A stretch of DNA of 39,170 nucleotides from an uncultured Anaerolineae bacterium. GTDB taxonomy: Bacteria > Chloroflexota > Anaerolineae > J036 > Brachytrichaceae. Positions 24,531 to 33,602 of the stretch are shown here, one piece after another. Numbering within the stretch: the stretch's first letter is position 1; each line of letters opens with the position of its first letter. Below the pieces are notes generated by a model. That model was not told the origin of the DNA, ran no database searches, and saw nothing but the letters and a program-made list of their open reading frames with translations. Position numbers and translations under genes: made by a program. The stretch covers positions 1-39,170 of the forward strand of contig CALBEF010000104.1 in the NCBI GenBank assembly GCA_937927775.1, in the 5' to 3' direction.

Positions 24531-26611
24531 CGTTGCGCAACTCGGACTGTGCCCAGTGACACAGCATCACCGGCCTGCGTGGCCCGGCTCGAAAGAACCG
24601 GCAGCCGAGCGCCGCCGGCATCGTAGACACCCATCACGATCTGGTAATCGCCGGGCGGAACATCCGGCGGCACGACGGTGGCATACGCATCGCGCATGGT
24701 TTGGCCGGCCATCCATCGCGAGGTGGGCAACAGGTCGTTGAGCGGCTGCTTGTCTTTCTGAAACTGCTTCTGACCGTCGGCGTTCAGCACATGCACAAAC
24801 ACGCGATAGTCTGTTGTGGGCGTTCGCAGGGCGCGCCACCTCAGAACGACATAGAACCAGTCGCCGACAAATGCCTGCGCCGAGGCCCAGAAGCCGGTCA
24901 ATTCCAACTGCTCGCCAAAAATGGCGCTCACGGGTTGCCAGGGAATGCCTTTCACCGGCAGATGGGTCAATTGATATAACGGCAACCGAATCGAAGCGAA
25001 ATTGTACTCGCCGATCTGGTAGCCGTGCGGCCAGAGGGTTGACTCGACAATCGACTGCGGATCAACCACATGATCCTGCCAGAGCAACAGACGCACGCGA
25101 TTCGGCTGGAATTGGTTGATGGTGTTGATGAGTTGGGCATCGTCGGCCAGCACGCCGTGCAGACCATCGGGCATGGCGATCAATGGGAAAACGTCTGCTC
25201 GGACAGCGTGTTGCATGGCAAACATGGGATAGTAATATCGTACCGCGAAGTTATCCCGCGACATGACGATCACATCGCCAGGTTCCAACGCTTCCACAAC
25301 ATGCCGGGTGGCTGCGCGCACGTCATCACGGGCCACAGCAGGATCGAAATAGTTGGCGGCCAGCGCCGGCCCCCATAACACGCCGGCCAGCGCAAGCGAC
25401 ACCCACCCCAGAACCGGCGCGACGCGGGGCGCTTCCCTCGGCTGAGCGACGCGCACAGATCGGACGGAGTCCGCGCGCACATAGCCGGCCATCGCTCCCA
25501 ACAGGGCGCAGAGCGGCGGCATAACATAGATGAGATAGCGCGGATGAAAGACCGAACGGTAGGGGTAAAACAGGCGCACCGCGATCGCGGCTGACAGCGC
25601 CGGCAACAGGACGAGCGCCAGCAGCGTCAGCAGTTCGCGCCGGCGGCCAACAGCAACAAACGCAAGCGCCGCCACAAGCGCCGCGCCGGCAGCTAACAGC
25701 GGCCAGGCTTCGGGCAGCGGGCGCGCTATCCCGCCGGCAGCCAGCGCAGTGGCCCACTCTGCCAGTCGCCCGTCAATGGTGTTCAAGGGGAAAGCGAAGC
25801 CATCGTCATAGGCAAAGCCGGGCGAGGCGACCAACAGCCACGGCGCAAGCGCCAACACCACCAGCGCCGCCGCAAACAACCAGCCGGCAAGAATGCGCCC
25901 GGCGCAAGATCGATCCCATCGCTGTGTGGCCGGCTCTTCGGACGGAGTCCGCCTCAACAGCGCGATCGCCATCAGCACAACTGCGGCCTGGGCCGGCAGC
26001 AAAAAGATCGCATAGTAATGCGCGTAAACGGCAGCCGTCAGCGCCAGCGCCGAGACTGCCAAAGCCGGCCACCTGCGAACACGCGGACTCCGTCCGAGAA
26101 GCCATCTCAACAGCCAGTAGCTCGACAGCGCGCACAGCGCAGACACCAGCGCGTACATGCGCGTTTCCTGGGCATACCACACCGCAAACGGGCAGGCGGC
26201 ATAGAGCAACCCGGCTGTCAGCGCCGGCCCCCACGCCCCGGACGAGACACCCCGCCAGAGGCGAAACAAGGCGCGCGCCAGCGCCACCACCAGCGCGATT
26301 GCCGCGACATCGGCCACGAGGGACAGATAGCGCATGGCGAATTCGGTCTGGCCGGCCAGTTTCAGCCAAACATGCAACGCGGCGTAATACAGCGGGGGAC
26401 TTCGATCGGCCGCAGTCGCCGAGGCCATTTCTGCCGGCGGCAGGCCGGCCAGATGCCACGACCAGCCTTCGTCGAACCAGAGGCTCTGCGTCTGGAGATG
26501 GAAAATGCGCAGGGCAAAGCCTAATAAAATCACGCCGGCCAACAGCGCCACCGGCGTGATGGCCCCCCTCCCGGTCGTCCGGCCTGGGATTGTCAACACG
26601 GGCGCCCTCAT
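24527..26611 (-). CDS. GT-C family membrane glycosyltransferase with beta-rich C-terminal module (2)
   Basis: A 694-residue relative of the next gene product. Outer loop 1 carries Asp47-Glu48 in [16 protein letters not shown], then [19 protein letters not shown]; the DE pair and PPLYY are hallmarks of the ArnT/PMT-like GT-C class. About eleven membrane helices reach to about residue 410. A soluble part and one beta-rich module (about 555-694) end the protein, with [14 protein letters not shown] and [20 protein letters not shown]. The gene overlaps radC upstream and the GT-C gene downstream by 4 nt each, so all are probably translated from one message. Three palindromic elements lie within its membrane domain, at loop positions ([26 protein letters not shown]). 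The acceptor is unknown. Confidence 0.85.
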   Translation of the reverse strand: MRAPVLTIPGRTTGRGAITPVALLAGVILLGFALRIFHLQTQSLWFDEGWSWHLAGLPPAEMASATAADRSPPLYYAALHVWLKLAGQTEFAMRYLSLVADVAAIALVVALARALFRLWRGVSSGAWGPALTAGLLYAACPFAVWYAQETRMYALVSALCALSSYWLLRWLLGRSPRVRRWPALAVSALALTAAVYAHYYAIFLLPAQAAVVLMAIALLRRTPSEEPATQRWDRSCAGRILAGWLFAAALVVLALAPWLLVASPGFAYDDGFAFPLNTIDGRLAEWATALAAGGIARPLPEAWPLLAAGAALVAALAFVAVGRRRELLTLLALVLLPALSAAIAVRLFYPYRSVFHPRYLIYVMPPLCALLGAMAGYVRADSVRSVRVAQPREAPRVAPVLGWVSLALAGVLWGPALAANYFDPAVARDDVRAATRHVVEALEPGDVIVMSRDNFAVRYYYPMFAMQHAVRADVFPLIAMPDGLHGVLADDAQLINTINQFQPNRVRLLLWQDHVVDPQSIVESTLWPHGYQIGEYNFASIRLPLYQLTHLPVKGIPWQPVSAIFGEQLELTGFWASAQAFVGDWFYVVLRWRALRTPTTDYRVFVHVLNADGQKQFQKDKQPLNDLLPTSRWMAGQTMRDAYATVVPPDVPPGDYQIVMGVYDAGGARLPVLSSRATQAGDAVSLGTVRVAQR
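25460..25474 (+). repeat. 15-bp palindromic element, copy 10 (GT-C protein 2)
   Basis: Exact TCGGACGGAGTCCGC. It reads ADSVR on the coding minus strand. Confidence 0.9.
25938..25952 (+). repeat. 15-bp palindromic element, copy 11 (GT-C protein 2)
   Basis: Exact TCGGACGGAGTCCGC. It reads RRTPSEE on the coding strand, in a loop between helices. Confidence 0.9.
26083..26097 (-). repeat. 15-bp palindromic element, copy 12 (GT-C protein 2)
   Basis: Core CGGACTCCGTCCG at 26084-26096. It reads LGRSPRVR in a loop between helices. Confidence 0.9.
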
Positions 26612-27462
26612 CCGAATCCCAGCCCTCGCTCCTTCAGGCTGACGTAGCTGTTGTGGCCGATCACCAGATGATCGAGCACCTCAATATCGAGCAGCTTGCC
26701 GGCATCGACCATGGATCGTGTCGCGCGCGCATCCTCGCCGGAGGGTGTCGGATCGCCTGAAGGGTGATTGTGCGCCACAATGATTGAAGCGCAATTATTA
26801 CGAATGGCTTCCTTGAATAACTCGCCGATGCGCATGGCGGCAGCGTTCAAACTGCCGCGATACACCATCGTCGTTGACATCACCCGATTGCGTGTGTCGA
26901 GATGGAGCACGCGCACCTCTTCCTGCTCCAGAAGCCCCATCTCCAGCATCAGGAGTTGCGCGGCGTCGGCCGGCGTTTTGATCTGCGGGCGCTGGTCGGG
27001 CGTGCTGTACGCCATGCGCTTGCCCAACTCCAGTGCGGCCTTGATTTCGATCGCCTTGACCTGCCCCACCCCACGCACGCGCTGCAAGTCGGACAGGCTG
27101 GCCCGCGCCAGGCCGGCCAAGCCGCCAAACTCGCGCAACAGGCGGTCGGCCATCACCATGACGCCGTCTCCCGGCGGACCATGCCGCAACAGGATCGCCA
27201 GCAGTTCGCGCTGCGACATGCCCGAAGCGCCCACCTGCATAAACCGCTCGCGCGGGCGCTCGCCTTCCGCGATGTCGCAGATCAGCAGCCGGTATCCCGG
27301 ATTCTCCTCTGCCGGGGGTCGGGTGTGTCCGCGCCGGGCGCGTTCAAGCTGCCCGGCAAGGAGAGACGGAGCAGCCGCAACATCCGAGCCGGTCGGGGAG
27401 GCGTCAGTGTTGCCGAGTTCAGGCGCGCCATCGCCAGTGTCCAGCGGATTCATGGTGTGCAT
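26608..27462 (-). CDS. radC: RadC family JAB-domain protein
   Basis: A 284-residue RadC protein. The middle has a helix-hairpin-helix DNA-binding motif ([20 protein letters not shown]). The C-terminal JAB/MPN+ domain has the metal motif [14 protein letters not shown] near residue 240 (His-x-His, Ser, Asp) and the ending [20 protein letters not shown]. RadC was once thought to be a repair protein; its true reaction is not settled, though the domain resembles metal-dependent deubiquitinase-like peptidases. About 60 residues before the family start are Pro/Ala-rich. ATG 27460-27462 is chosen; ATG 27451-27453 is also possible. The stop overlaps the start of a GT-C gene, an unusual partner. It shares a divergent promoter region with the zinc-ribbon gene. 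Confidence 0.92.
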   Translation of the reverse strand: MHTMNPLDTGDGAPELGNTDASPTGSDVAAAPSLLAGQLERARRGHTRPPAEENPGYRLLICDIAEGERPRERFMQVGASGMSQRELLAILLRHGPPGDGVMVMADRLLREFGGLAGLARASLSDLQRVRGVGQVKAIEIKAALELGKRMAYSTPDQRPQIKTPADAAQLLMLEMGLLEQEEVRVLHLDTRNRVMSTTMVYRGSLNAAAMRIGELFKEAIRNNCASIIVAHNHPSGDPTPSGEDARATRSMVDAGKLLDIEVLDHLVIGHNSYVSLKERGLGFG

Positions 27463-27465
27463 ACC

Positions 27466-27473
27466 AGTATAAT
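27466..27473. promoter_or_regulatory. Overlapping divergent -10 boxes (radC / zinc-ribbon gene)
   Basis: AGTATAAT contains TATAAT on the plus strand (27468-27473) and TATACT on the minus strand (27471-27466), sharing four base pairs. Polymerase could bind for only one direction at a time. The plus gene also has GGAG 7 nt before its ATG. Confidence 0.4.
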
Positions 27474-27490
27474 CACCTCGGAGCAAGGGA

Positions 27491-28450
27491 ATGATTGAAA
27501 ATATCAGCAACCTGATTGTCGCTGCTGTCGCCGTCATTGGGGCCATCTCTACCGCGCTGTTGGCAGGCCTGGCCGTGTGGACCTTCCGCGATATTCGTTC
27601 GCGCTCGCATGATGTGCTGGTTCAGATTCTGGCGACGGTCATGGTTGCCGTGATTCCCATCGCCGGCATCCTGATCTACTTTATGCTGCGACCACGCGAG
27701 ACGCTGGCGGAGGCGTATGTGCGCGCCCTGGAGGAGGAGTCGCTGCTGGCCAGTATCGAGCATCAGGAATTCTGCCCATCGTGCGGCCGGCGGGTGGACA
27801 GCGACATGCAGTTCTGCCCCTCGTGCCACGCCAAACTGCGCAATCCCTGCCCCCACTGCGGGCGCGCTGTGCATCTGTCATGGGACCTGTGCCCATATTG
27901 CGGCGGCGCGTTGACGCCAGAGTTGCCGGTGGTAAGGAAGCCGGCCGCCCGACAGATATCACGTCCCCAGACCGGGACAACGCCGGCAATCGCCATCGCA
28001 GACGGCCCCACCGCGCAACCCAGGTCTATTGCCCGGCCCGGCGCGGCGCGCCAGTTACAGCCACCCGCTGAAACCGCTCCGACTGATCTGGATCGTGTTT
28101 CAGAGCGCGTGTCCCCCGGCGCGGTTGTCTCCAACCTGCTGGACAGATTCGGCGGCGCGATCGAGCGCATTGTGGATCGCATCAGCGCGGGCAAACCGCA
28201 ACGGTCAGACGCGTTACCGGAGGAAGACCAGCCGATTAATCTGCCGCCGGCGCGCAAAACAACCGAACGACTGACAGGCGAACTGCGCGTCGCGCAGCCA
28301 CGGCCATCGGCGCCACAAAAACCTGCCCCGCGCCCGGCCGGGCAAACTGGGACTCAGCCCACAAGACCGATCTCCTCTGCCCCGAACGGTCAGACCGGCG
28401 GCACAACCCCCATCAAGCCTTTGATCAGCCGGGATGAACCACTAGAGTGA
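27491..28450 (+). CDS. Membrane protein with double zinc ribbon
   Basis: A 319-residue protein with two membrane helices (about residues 5-30 and 45-66), then a double zinc ribbon: CPSCG-x-FCPSCH (Cys95, 98, 109, 112) and CPHCG-x-LCPYCG (Cys120, 123, 134, 137). A long Pro/Ala/Gln-rich, probably disordered, C-terminal tail follows (about 145-319), with one helical patch ([18 protein letters not shown]). Such ribbons often bind nucleic acid or partner proteins, but no function is assigned. The ribosome site GGAG is 7 nt before ATG 27491. It is divergent from radC. The stop codon TGA overlaps the first unit of a heptamer array. Confidence 0.8.
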   Translation: MIENISNLIVAAVAVIGAISTALLAGLAVWTFRDIRSRSHDVLVQILATVMVAVIPIAGILIYFMLRPRETLAEAYVRALEEESLLASIEHQEFCPSCGRRVDSDMQFCPSCHAKLRNPCPHCGRAVHLSWDLCPYCGGALTPELPVVRKPAARQISRPQTGTTPAIAIADGPTAQPRSIARPGAARQLQPPAETAPTDLDRVSERVSPGAVVSNLLDRFGGAIERIVDRISAGKPQRSDALPEEDQPINLPPARKTTERLTGELRVAQPRPSAPQKPAPRPAGQTGTQPTRPISSAPNGQTGGTTPIKPLISRDEPLE

Positions 28451-28518
28451 TTGACGATTGAGGATTGAGGATTGACGATTGAGGATTCACGATTGCAGAT
28501 TGACGATTGACGATTCAT
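28449..28518. repeat. Heptanucleotide array, GATTGAC family (10 units)
   Basis: Ten units of GATTGAC, GATTGAG and variants in strict phase, starting inside the TGA stop of the zinc-ribbon gene. Confidence 0.95.
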
Positions 28519-28565
28519 GCGGGCAGCGAGGTGTTTGCTGCGCGTTTCATCTTCTGTCGGCAGGC

Positions 28566-28607
28566 ATCTGACTTCTGTATTCTGACTTCTGTATTCTGAC
28601 CTCAGAC
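28566..28607. repeat. Heptanucleotide array, TTCTGAC family (6 units)
   Basis: ATCTGAC, TTCTGTA, TTCTGAC, TTCTGTA, TTCTGAC, CTCAGAC. It includes the stop codon of pyruvate kinase (minus strand, 28602-28604). Confidence 0.9.
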
Positions 28608-30050
28608 CTCATGCACCTTGATGAGGTTGGTCTTGCCTGCGCCCAGTGGCAGGCCGCCCGTGACCACAATCAGGTCGCCGGGCGCTGCATAGCCCTCCTG
28701 CTCAGCGACGCGGGCGGCAGCGGCAAGCATCTCATCGGTGCTGGTGAAGACCGGCGCCAATACTGCCTGCACTCCCCACATAAAGGCGGTGAACTGGAAA
28801 GTGCGATAGTGCGGCGTCAGCGCCAGGATGGGCCTGGTCGGGCGATGGCGCGCCATCATGCGCGCCGTGTGGCCGGTGGCCGTGGTGCACACGATCGCCC
28901 TGGCCCCCACACCATCTGCAATCTCCACAGCCGCAGACGTGATCGCCTCGGTCACGTCATCGGGGGCCGGCATATTGCCCCTCAGCGCAGCCGGCTGAGA
29001 GGCAAAGCCCGGGGGCTGGCAGGCCGTCCAAGCGTGCTCCTCCGCATGCCGCGCGATATTGGCCATGGCCCGCACTGAATCCACGGGGTACTTGCCGACC
29101 GCCGTCTCGCCGCTGAGCATCACAGCATCGGTGCCGTCCAACACGGCATTGGCAATGTCGCTGGCCTCGGCGCGGGTGGGAGACGGCCACTCGATCATGC
29201 TTTGCAGCATCTGCGTTGCCGTAATCACCGGCACGCCGGCGTTCAGGCAACTGCGGATGATCGTCTTCTGGTGGAACGGCACCTGTTCAGGCGGCGCTTC
29301 GACGCCCAAATCGCCACGCGCAACCATGACCACATCGGTTGCGCGCAGAATGTCCGGCAGGTCGTCGAGCGCCTCGGGCTTCTCGATCTTAGCCACGATG
29401 ATGGGGTCTGCGCCGAGTGCGCGCACCAGCTCGCGCAATTCAATCAAGTCCTCGTCCTTGCGCACAAATGACAGAGCAAGCGCATCCAGGCGCTGCTCGA
29501 CTGCGAACTGGACATCGGCGCGATCCTTTGGCGTGATGGCGGACATGGTGAAATGGGCGCCCGGCGCGCTGACGCCCTTGCGCGAAGTCAATATCCCGCC
29601 ACTGACCACATCGCACAGCACCGCGTCGCCAACCGGATCGGCTGCCGCGCGCAGAATCAGCGCCCCGTCATCCACCAGCAGGCGCTGGCCGGGCCGCATC
29701 GCGGCGATGAAATCGGGGTGCGGCATCGGGATGACCAGCGCAGCGCCGTCCCCGGCATAGGGCTGACTGGCCGAGAGCACGAGCCGGCGACCGTCTTCGA
29801 GCAACACACCGCCGGCCGGCAAAGCGCCGATGCGGAACTTTGGCCCCTGCAAGTCGCCCATGATCGCTACCTGCGCGTCTTCCTCCTGCGCCAGCCGGCG
29901 CACCAGCCCGATCCGGCGGGCATGGTCGGACTGTGTCCCGTGCGAGAAATTGATGCGGGCGACATCCATGCCGGCGCGGATGATCTGCCTCAGCACATTC
30001 TCGTCATCGCTGGCCGGCCCCAGGGTGCAAACGATTTTGGTGCGCATCAT
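28602..30050 (-). CDS. pyk: Pyruvate kinase
   Basis: A 482-residue glycolytic enzyme that turns phosphoenolpyruvate and ADP into pyruvate and ATP. Seen in order: RTKIVCTLGPAS, GMDVARINFSHG, GDLQGPKFRIG (substrate and metal site), the active-site stretch IIVAKIEKPEAL with the catalytic Lys, MVARGDLGVE, ATQMLQSMIEWPSPTRAEASD, DGTDAVMLSGETAVGKYP. The C-terminal allosteric domain is complete and ends with GAGKTNLIKVHEV. Length is typical (about 470-480). The start is ATG 30048-30050 or the next codon, because the sequence before it is a heptamer array rather than protein-like. The gene follows degV on the same strand after 61 nt. Confidence 0.96.
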   Translation of the reverse strand: MMRTKIVCTLGPASDDENVLRQIIRAGMDVARINFSHGTQSDHARRIGLVRRLAQEEDAQVAIMGDLQGPKFRIGALPAGGVLLEDGRRLVLSASQPYAGDGAALVIPMPHPDFIAAMRPGQRLLVDDGALILRAAADPVGDAVLCDVVSGGILTSRKGVSAPGAHFTMSAITPKDRADVQFAVEQRLDALALSFVRKDEDLIELRELVRALGADPIIVAKIEKPEALDDLPDILRATDVVMVARGDLGVEAPPEQVPFHQKTIIRSCLNAGVPVITATQMLQSMIEWPSPTRAEASDIANAVLDGTDAVMLSGETAVGKYPVDSVRAMANIARHAEEHAWTACQPPGFASQPAALRGNMPAPDDVTEAITSAAVEIADGVGARAIVCTTATGHTARMMARHRPTRPILALTPHYRTFQFTAFMWGVQAVLAPVFTSTDEMLAAAARVAEQEGYAAPGDLIVVTGGLPLGAGKTNLIKVHEV

Positions 30051-30060
30051 GGCGGGTAAC

Positions 30061-30102
30061 GTGCTGCGTGCTGCGTATTGCGTAGTGCGTATTGCGTATT
30101 GG
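30061..30102. repeat. Heptanucleotide array, GTATTGC family (6 units)
   Basis: GTGCTGC x2, GTATTGC, GTAGTGC, GTATTGC, GTATTGG. It occupies the leader between degV and pyk, 10 nt upstream of the pyk start. It is the complement of the GCAATAC family. Confidence 0.9.
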
Positions 30103-30111
30103 CGCAGCCGG

Positions 30112-30942
30112 CTAGGCGATATAGGCAATGCCCACGGCGCCCGGCCCGGCATGAGTAGCGATCACCGGGCCGGCCTCGATCAGCATGGCCTCATCCAGCT
30201 TGACCTCTGAAGCGAGCGCATTTTTAAGATTCTCGGCCGCCGACGGCGCAGCGGCGTGCATAAGGCACACGCGGCGATATGGCTGCCCGCTCAAGTCGTG
30301 CGCGGCCAGTTCTTTCAGCCGGGCTATGGCCCTGGACATGGTTCGCACCCGCTCCAACGGCTCGACCCGGCCATCCTTGATGGTGATGACAGGCTTGAAC
30401 TGCAACATGCTGCCGAGGAACGCCTGCGCGCCGCCGATGCGCCCACCGCGCCGCAGATTCTCCAGCGTCTCGACAGCGAAGATCAGGCGCGTGCGGGGCA
30501 CCAGCGTCTCGATCTGCGCCTTGATCTGCTCGACGCCGGCGCCGGACTTTGCCAGCCGACAGGCTTCCATGACAAGCAGCGCCAGGCCGGCATTGACATT
30601 CCGGCTGTCGATGATCGTCACATTGGCCCCAACCAGGTCGCGCGCGGCCTCCGCCGAGGCAAGCGTGCCGCTCAGCTCGCGCGAGATGTGAATCGACACA
30701 ATCTCGTCCCCTTTGTACTTTTCGTAGATCGCGGCAAAGTCGCCAACCGAGGGCTGCGAAGTAGTCGGAAAGCTGGGATGGGTCTTGACGAGATGATGAA
30801 ACTTCTCGCGGTCGATGGTGATCCCGTCCTGGTACTGGTCTTCGCCAAAACGCACATACAGCGCGGCGACAGCCGCAATACCAAGTTGATTGGCCTGATC
30901 GGCAGTCAGATCACAGGTCGAGTCCGTCACAATTCTGATCAT
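30112..30942 (-). CDS. DegV family fatty-acid-binding protein
   Basis: A 276-residue protein of the DegV/FakB family, which binds a fatty acid so that the FakA kinase can phosphorylate it. The N-terminus IRIVTDSTCDLT is the family signature. Later features are FPTTSQPSVGDFAAIYEKY, ISRELSGTLASAEAARDLV, DSRNVNAGLALLVMEA, FAVETLENLRRGGRIG and GPVIATHAGPGAVGIAYI, all standard. The start is ATG 30940-30942 with AAAGGG about 8 nt upstream; an open frame to 31083 before it is not family-like. No fakA gene is in this window. Confidence 0.93.
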   Translation of the reverse strand: MIRIVTDSTCDLTADQANQLGIAAVAALYVRFGEDQYQDGITIDREKFHHLVKTHPSFPTTSQPSVGDFAAIYEKYKGDEIVSIHISRELSGTLASAEAARDLVGANVTIIDSRNVNAGLALLVMEACRLAKSGAGVEQIKAQIETLVPRTRLIFAVETLENLRRGGRIGGAQAFLGSMLQFKPVITIKDGRVEPLERVRTMSRAIARLKELAAHDLSGQPYRRVCLMHAAAPSAAENLKNALASEVKLDEAMLIEAGPVIATHAGPGAVGIAYIA

Positions 30943-31067
30943 GTGTGTAGCCCTTTCTAAAACAGAGATTTTTGCGCTTGCGAATCGCCGGCCCGCATCG
31001 CGCCGTGCCTGATTATGGCACAGGGCAGGCATGCGCCGGCTCAGGTCATTCAACGTGCCACGTGGGT

Positions 31068-31073
31068 TATAGT
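31068..31073 (+). promoter_or_regulatory. Candidate -10 box for the third GT-C gene
   Basis: TATAGT 15 nt before ATG 31089, giving a very short leader if used. Confidence 0.3.
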
Positions 31074-31088
31074 TCGCCAACATCGAAG

Positions 31089-33509
31089 ATGAAGCCGAGT
31101 CTCAACGCGCGGGCGCCCGCGCCGACATTCCCCCCGGCGCGCCGGCTCCTGACAGTGATCGTCGCTGTGTTTGTGATCGCCGGCGCTGTATACAGCGTCT
31201 CCTCGCCCTTCATGGAAGTGTCGGACGAGGTCAGGCACTATGCTTTCATCGAACATTTGGCGCAGGGCAACGGGCTGCCGGTTCAGGACCCGGACAATCG
31301 CGGATTCTACGAGCAGGAGGGCAGCCAGCCGCCTCTGTATTACGCGCTGATGGCGTTGTTCGTCCAGCCATTCGACCGCAGCGACTTCTACCTTCTGGCG
31401 CAGTTCAATCCGCACGGGCGCCTGGGGCGGGCAGACACAACCAACAACTGGAATCAGTTGATCCACACCGACGCCGAACGATTCCCCTGGCGCGGCGCGG
31501 TGCTGGTCATGCAGCTCGTCCGCCTGCTGGGCGTGGCGATGGGCGCTGTCAGCGTGGTGTGCGCCTGGCTGCTGGCAAAGGAATTGATCGACGACGGCAA
31601 CCCGCGCCGGGAGTGGATTACGCTGTTGGCCGCGTCGCTCGTCGCGTTCAACCCGATGTTCGTGTTCATCAGCGCGTCGGTGAACAATGACACACTGGCA
31701 ACCCTGTTGTCGTCGATCGGGCTTGTGCTGGGTGCGCGTCTGGTTGCGCGGGGCGTCACGCCGGCGCGGGCGCTGGCGCTGGGCGTCGTGTTGGGTTGCG
31801 CCGCGCTCACCAAGTCCTCTGCGCTGGCGCTGGTGATTGTCATCCCGGCTGCGCTGGCCTTCGTGGCATGGTTGCGCTGGCGAGGGGCCGGCGCCCGGGC
31901 TGGGTTGCCGGGCCTGCTCAAGGCCGCATCCCCTTTGCTCCTCGCGGCGTTGCCGGTGGCGCTGATCGCCGGCTGGTGGTACATCCGCAATCAGGCGCTG
32001 TACGGCGACTTCACCGGCACCATGATGATGGCGCAGATCGCCGGGCCGCGTGAGCGCCTGCCCAGCCTGCCCGAACTGATCGGCGAATGGGATGGTTTTC
32101 GCAAAGCTTACTGGGGCCTGTTCGGCGCAGTGAACATTCCGATGGCGGACTGGATTTATATCGCGCTCGATGTCGTGCTGATTCTGGCCGGCGCGGGGCT
32201 GGTGTGGAGCGGTCTGCGCCGCTTGCGAGCATGGCGCCAGGCCGGCCTGGCCGCCATCCACGCGCGCGACATCGCCGCGCTGATGTGCCTGGGCGTGCTG
32301 GCAGTTGCTGTGGCGGCTCTGGCGCGCTGGACCTCGATCACGCTGGCGAGCCAGGGCCGGCTGCTGTTTCCCGTCATTACAGTTATCGCCGGCTTCACCG
32401 CCATCGGCCTCGCGCGATTTTCGACCTTGGATTCCGGGTTTTGGGTTGACGCCCTGCTGGCGCGCTTAAAACGCAACACGCAATACGCAATACGCAATAC
32501 GCAACACGCAATACGCAATACGCAATACGACATGCGGCTCAGCCTTGCATTGCTCGCGCTGCCGGCCAGCCTGGCCGCGTTGACGCTGCTGGCGCCATTC
32601 GTCTACATTCAGCCGGCCTACGCGCTGCCGCCACGCTTGAGCAACGAATCACAACTGCCGGACGATGTGACACGCGCCGAGGTGCGCTTTGGCGATTCCA
32701 TTCGCTGGATCGGCTACCGGGTTGAACGCGATCGCCTCCAGCCGGGCGGCGAATTCGCCGTCACGTTGTACTGGCAGGGGCTGAGACCAATGGCTGCCAA
32801 CGACAGCGCATTCATCCGGCTGCACGGACGCAACAATGAACTGGTTGCGTTGCTCGACACCTACCCCGGCGGCGGCATGTGGCAAACCACGCGCTGGACG
32901 CCTGGCGAGATCGTCGTGGATCGCTACCGCCTGCGCATCAGCGATACGCTCTCGCTCCCGGCTGTTTTGCGCATGGACGTCGGCTTCTGGAATTTCGACA
33001 CCAAAGCTTTTCTGCCGGCCTATGATGGCGCAGGGCAGCCGATCGGCCGACCGCGCTACGAAGTGGCCGGGGTGTATGGGAGTAGTCAGAAGTCAGTAGT
33101 CAGTAGTCAGAAGGCGGAGGGGGCGCGCTTGAGCCATGCGATGCCAATCAGCCTGACCGCGCAACAGGAAGGCCGGCAACTACACGTGACCACGCGCTGG
33201 CTGGCCACCCAGGACTTCATCGAGGAATTCACCATCTTCATGCATCTGGTGGATGACAGCGGTGAATTGATCGGGCAGGCCGATGGGCCGGCGGACAACA
33301 ACAACTTCCCGATTCGCTGGTGGCGACAGGGCGATATGGTGGATGACGAACGGGCAATTGATCTGCCCGATGGACTGGCGCCAGGGGTGTATCGACTGGA
33401 GTATGGTTTTTATCGCCCCAGCGATGGCATGCGCCTGCCGGCCTTTGACGCACAGGGCCGGCCCATCGAGGACGCGGCACTCAGGACGGAAGTTAGGATT
33501 GGCGATTGA
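31089..33509 (+). CDS. GT-C-like membrane glycosyltransferase with beta-rich modules and in-frame repeats (3)
   Basis: An 806-residue polytopic protein. Outer loop 1 has Asp46-Glu47 in EVSDEVRHYAFIEHLA and, at about residues 78-85, GSQPPLYYAL, the pattern of GT-C enzymes. About eleven membrane helices run to residue 510. Two heptamer-derived inserts are in frame: about residues 461-481 (three RNTQYAx heptapeptides, between two helices) and 665-676 (GSSQKSVVSSQK, between two beta modules). The soluble tail holds two beta-rich modules (about 545-660 and 680-806), the last ending PGVYRLEYGFYRPSDGMRLP. ATG 31089 is chosen because the signal-like helix starts nearby. The stop TGA lies inside another heptamer array. 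Confidence 0.82.
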   Translation: MKPSLNARAPAPTFPPARRLLTVIVAVFVIAGAVYSVSSPFMEVSDEVRHYAFIEHLAQGNGLPVQDPDNRGFYEQEGSQPPLYYALMALFVQPFDRSDFYLLAQFNPHGRLGRADTTNNWNQLIHTDAERFPWRGAVLVMQLVRLLGVAMGAVSVVCAWLLAKELIDDGNPRREWITLLAASLVAFNPMFVFISASVNNDTLATLLSSIGLVLGARLVARGVTPARALALGVVLGCAALTKSSALALVIVIPAALAFVAWLRWRGAGARAGLPGLLKAASPLLLAALPVALIAGWWYIRNQALYGDFTGTMMMAQIAGPRERLPSLPELIGEWDGFRKAYWGLFGAVNIPMADWIYIALDVVLILAGAGLVWSGLRRLRAWRQAGLAAIHARDIAALMCLGVLAVAVAALARWTSITLASQGRLLFPVITVIAGFTAIGLARFSTLDSGFWVDALLARLKRNTQYAIRNTQHAIRNTQYDMRLSLALLALPASLAALTLLAPFVYIQPAYALPPRLSNESQLPDDVTRAEVRFGDSIRWIGYRVERDRLQPGGEFAVTLYWQGLRPMAANDSAFIRLHGRNNELVALLDTYPGGGMWQTTRWTPGEIVVDRYRLRISDTLSLPAVLRMDVGFWNFDTKAFLPAYDGAGQPIGRPRYEVAGVYGSSQKSVVSSQKAEGARLSHAMPISLTAQQEGRQLHVTTRWLATQDFIEEFTIFMHLVDDSGELIGQADGPADNNNFPIRWWRQGDMVDDERAIDLPDGLAPGVYRLEYGFYRPSDGMRLPAFDAQGRPIEDAALRTEVRIGD
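32471..32526. repeat. In-frame heptanucleotide array, ACGCAAT family
   Basis: Eight units (ACGCAAC, ACGCAAT x3, ACGCAAC, ACGCAAT x3) and a decayed ninth (ACGACAT). With the ninth, the array is 63 nt and the frame is kept. It codes for RNTQYAI-like heptapeptides. Confidence 0.95.
33081..33115. repeat. In-frame heptanucleotide array, AGTAGTC family
   Basis: Five units: AGTAGTC, AGAAGTC, AGTAGTC, AGTAGTC, AGAAGGC. It is inside the third GT-C gene, read so that the possible TAG codons fall out of frame. Confidence 0.9.
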
Positions 33510-33598
33510 CGATTGGCGATTGACGATTGACAGCTTGTGTGTGATGCCTGTCGTCTGTGCTCCGTGCTCTGTCATCTGTTATCTGTCGTCTGTCATCT
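33497..33598. repeat. Two heptanucleotide arrays between GT-C gene 3 and the TrmH-family gene
   Basis: Five GATTGGC/GATTGAC units (33497-33531) contain the upstream stop codon. Seven units such as GTCGTCT, GTCATCT and GTTATCT (33550-33598) end 4 nt before the next ATG. The second is the complement of the GACAGAC family at 9175. Confidence 0.95.
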
Positions 33599-33602
33599 GC
33601 TT

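Noticed and set aside
30919..30932. GAGTCCGTCAC in degV as a further palindromic element
   Set aside because: It encodes the conserved VTDSTCDL start of DegV and lacks the palindromic left arm.
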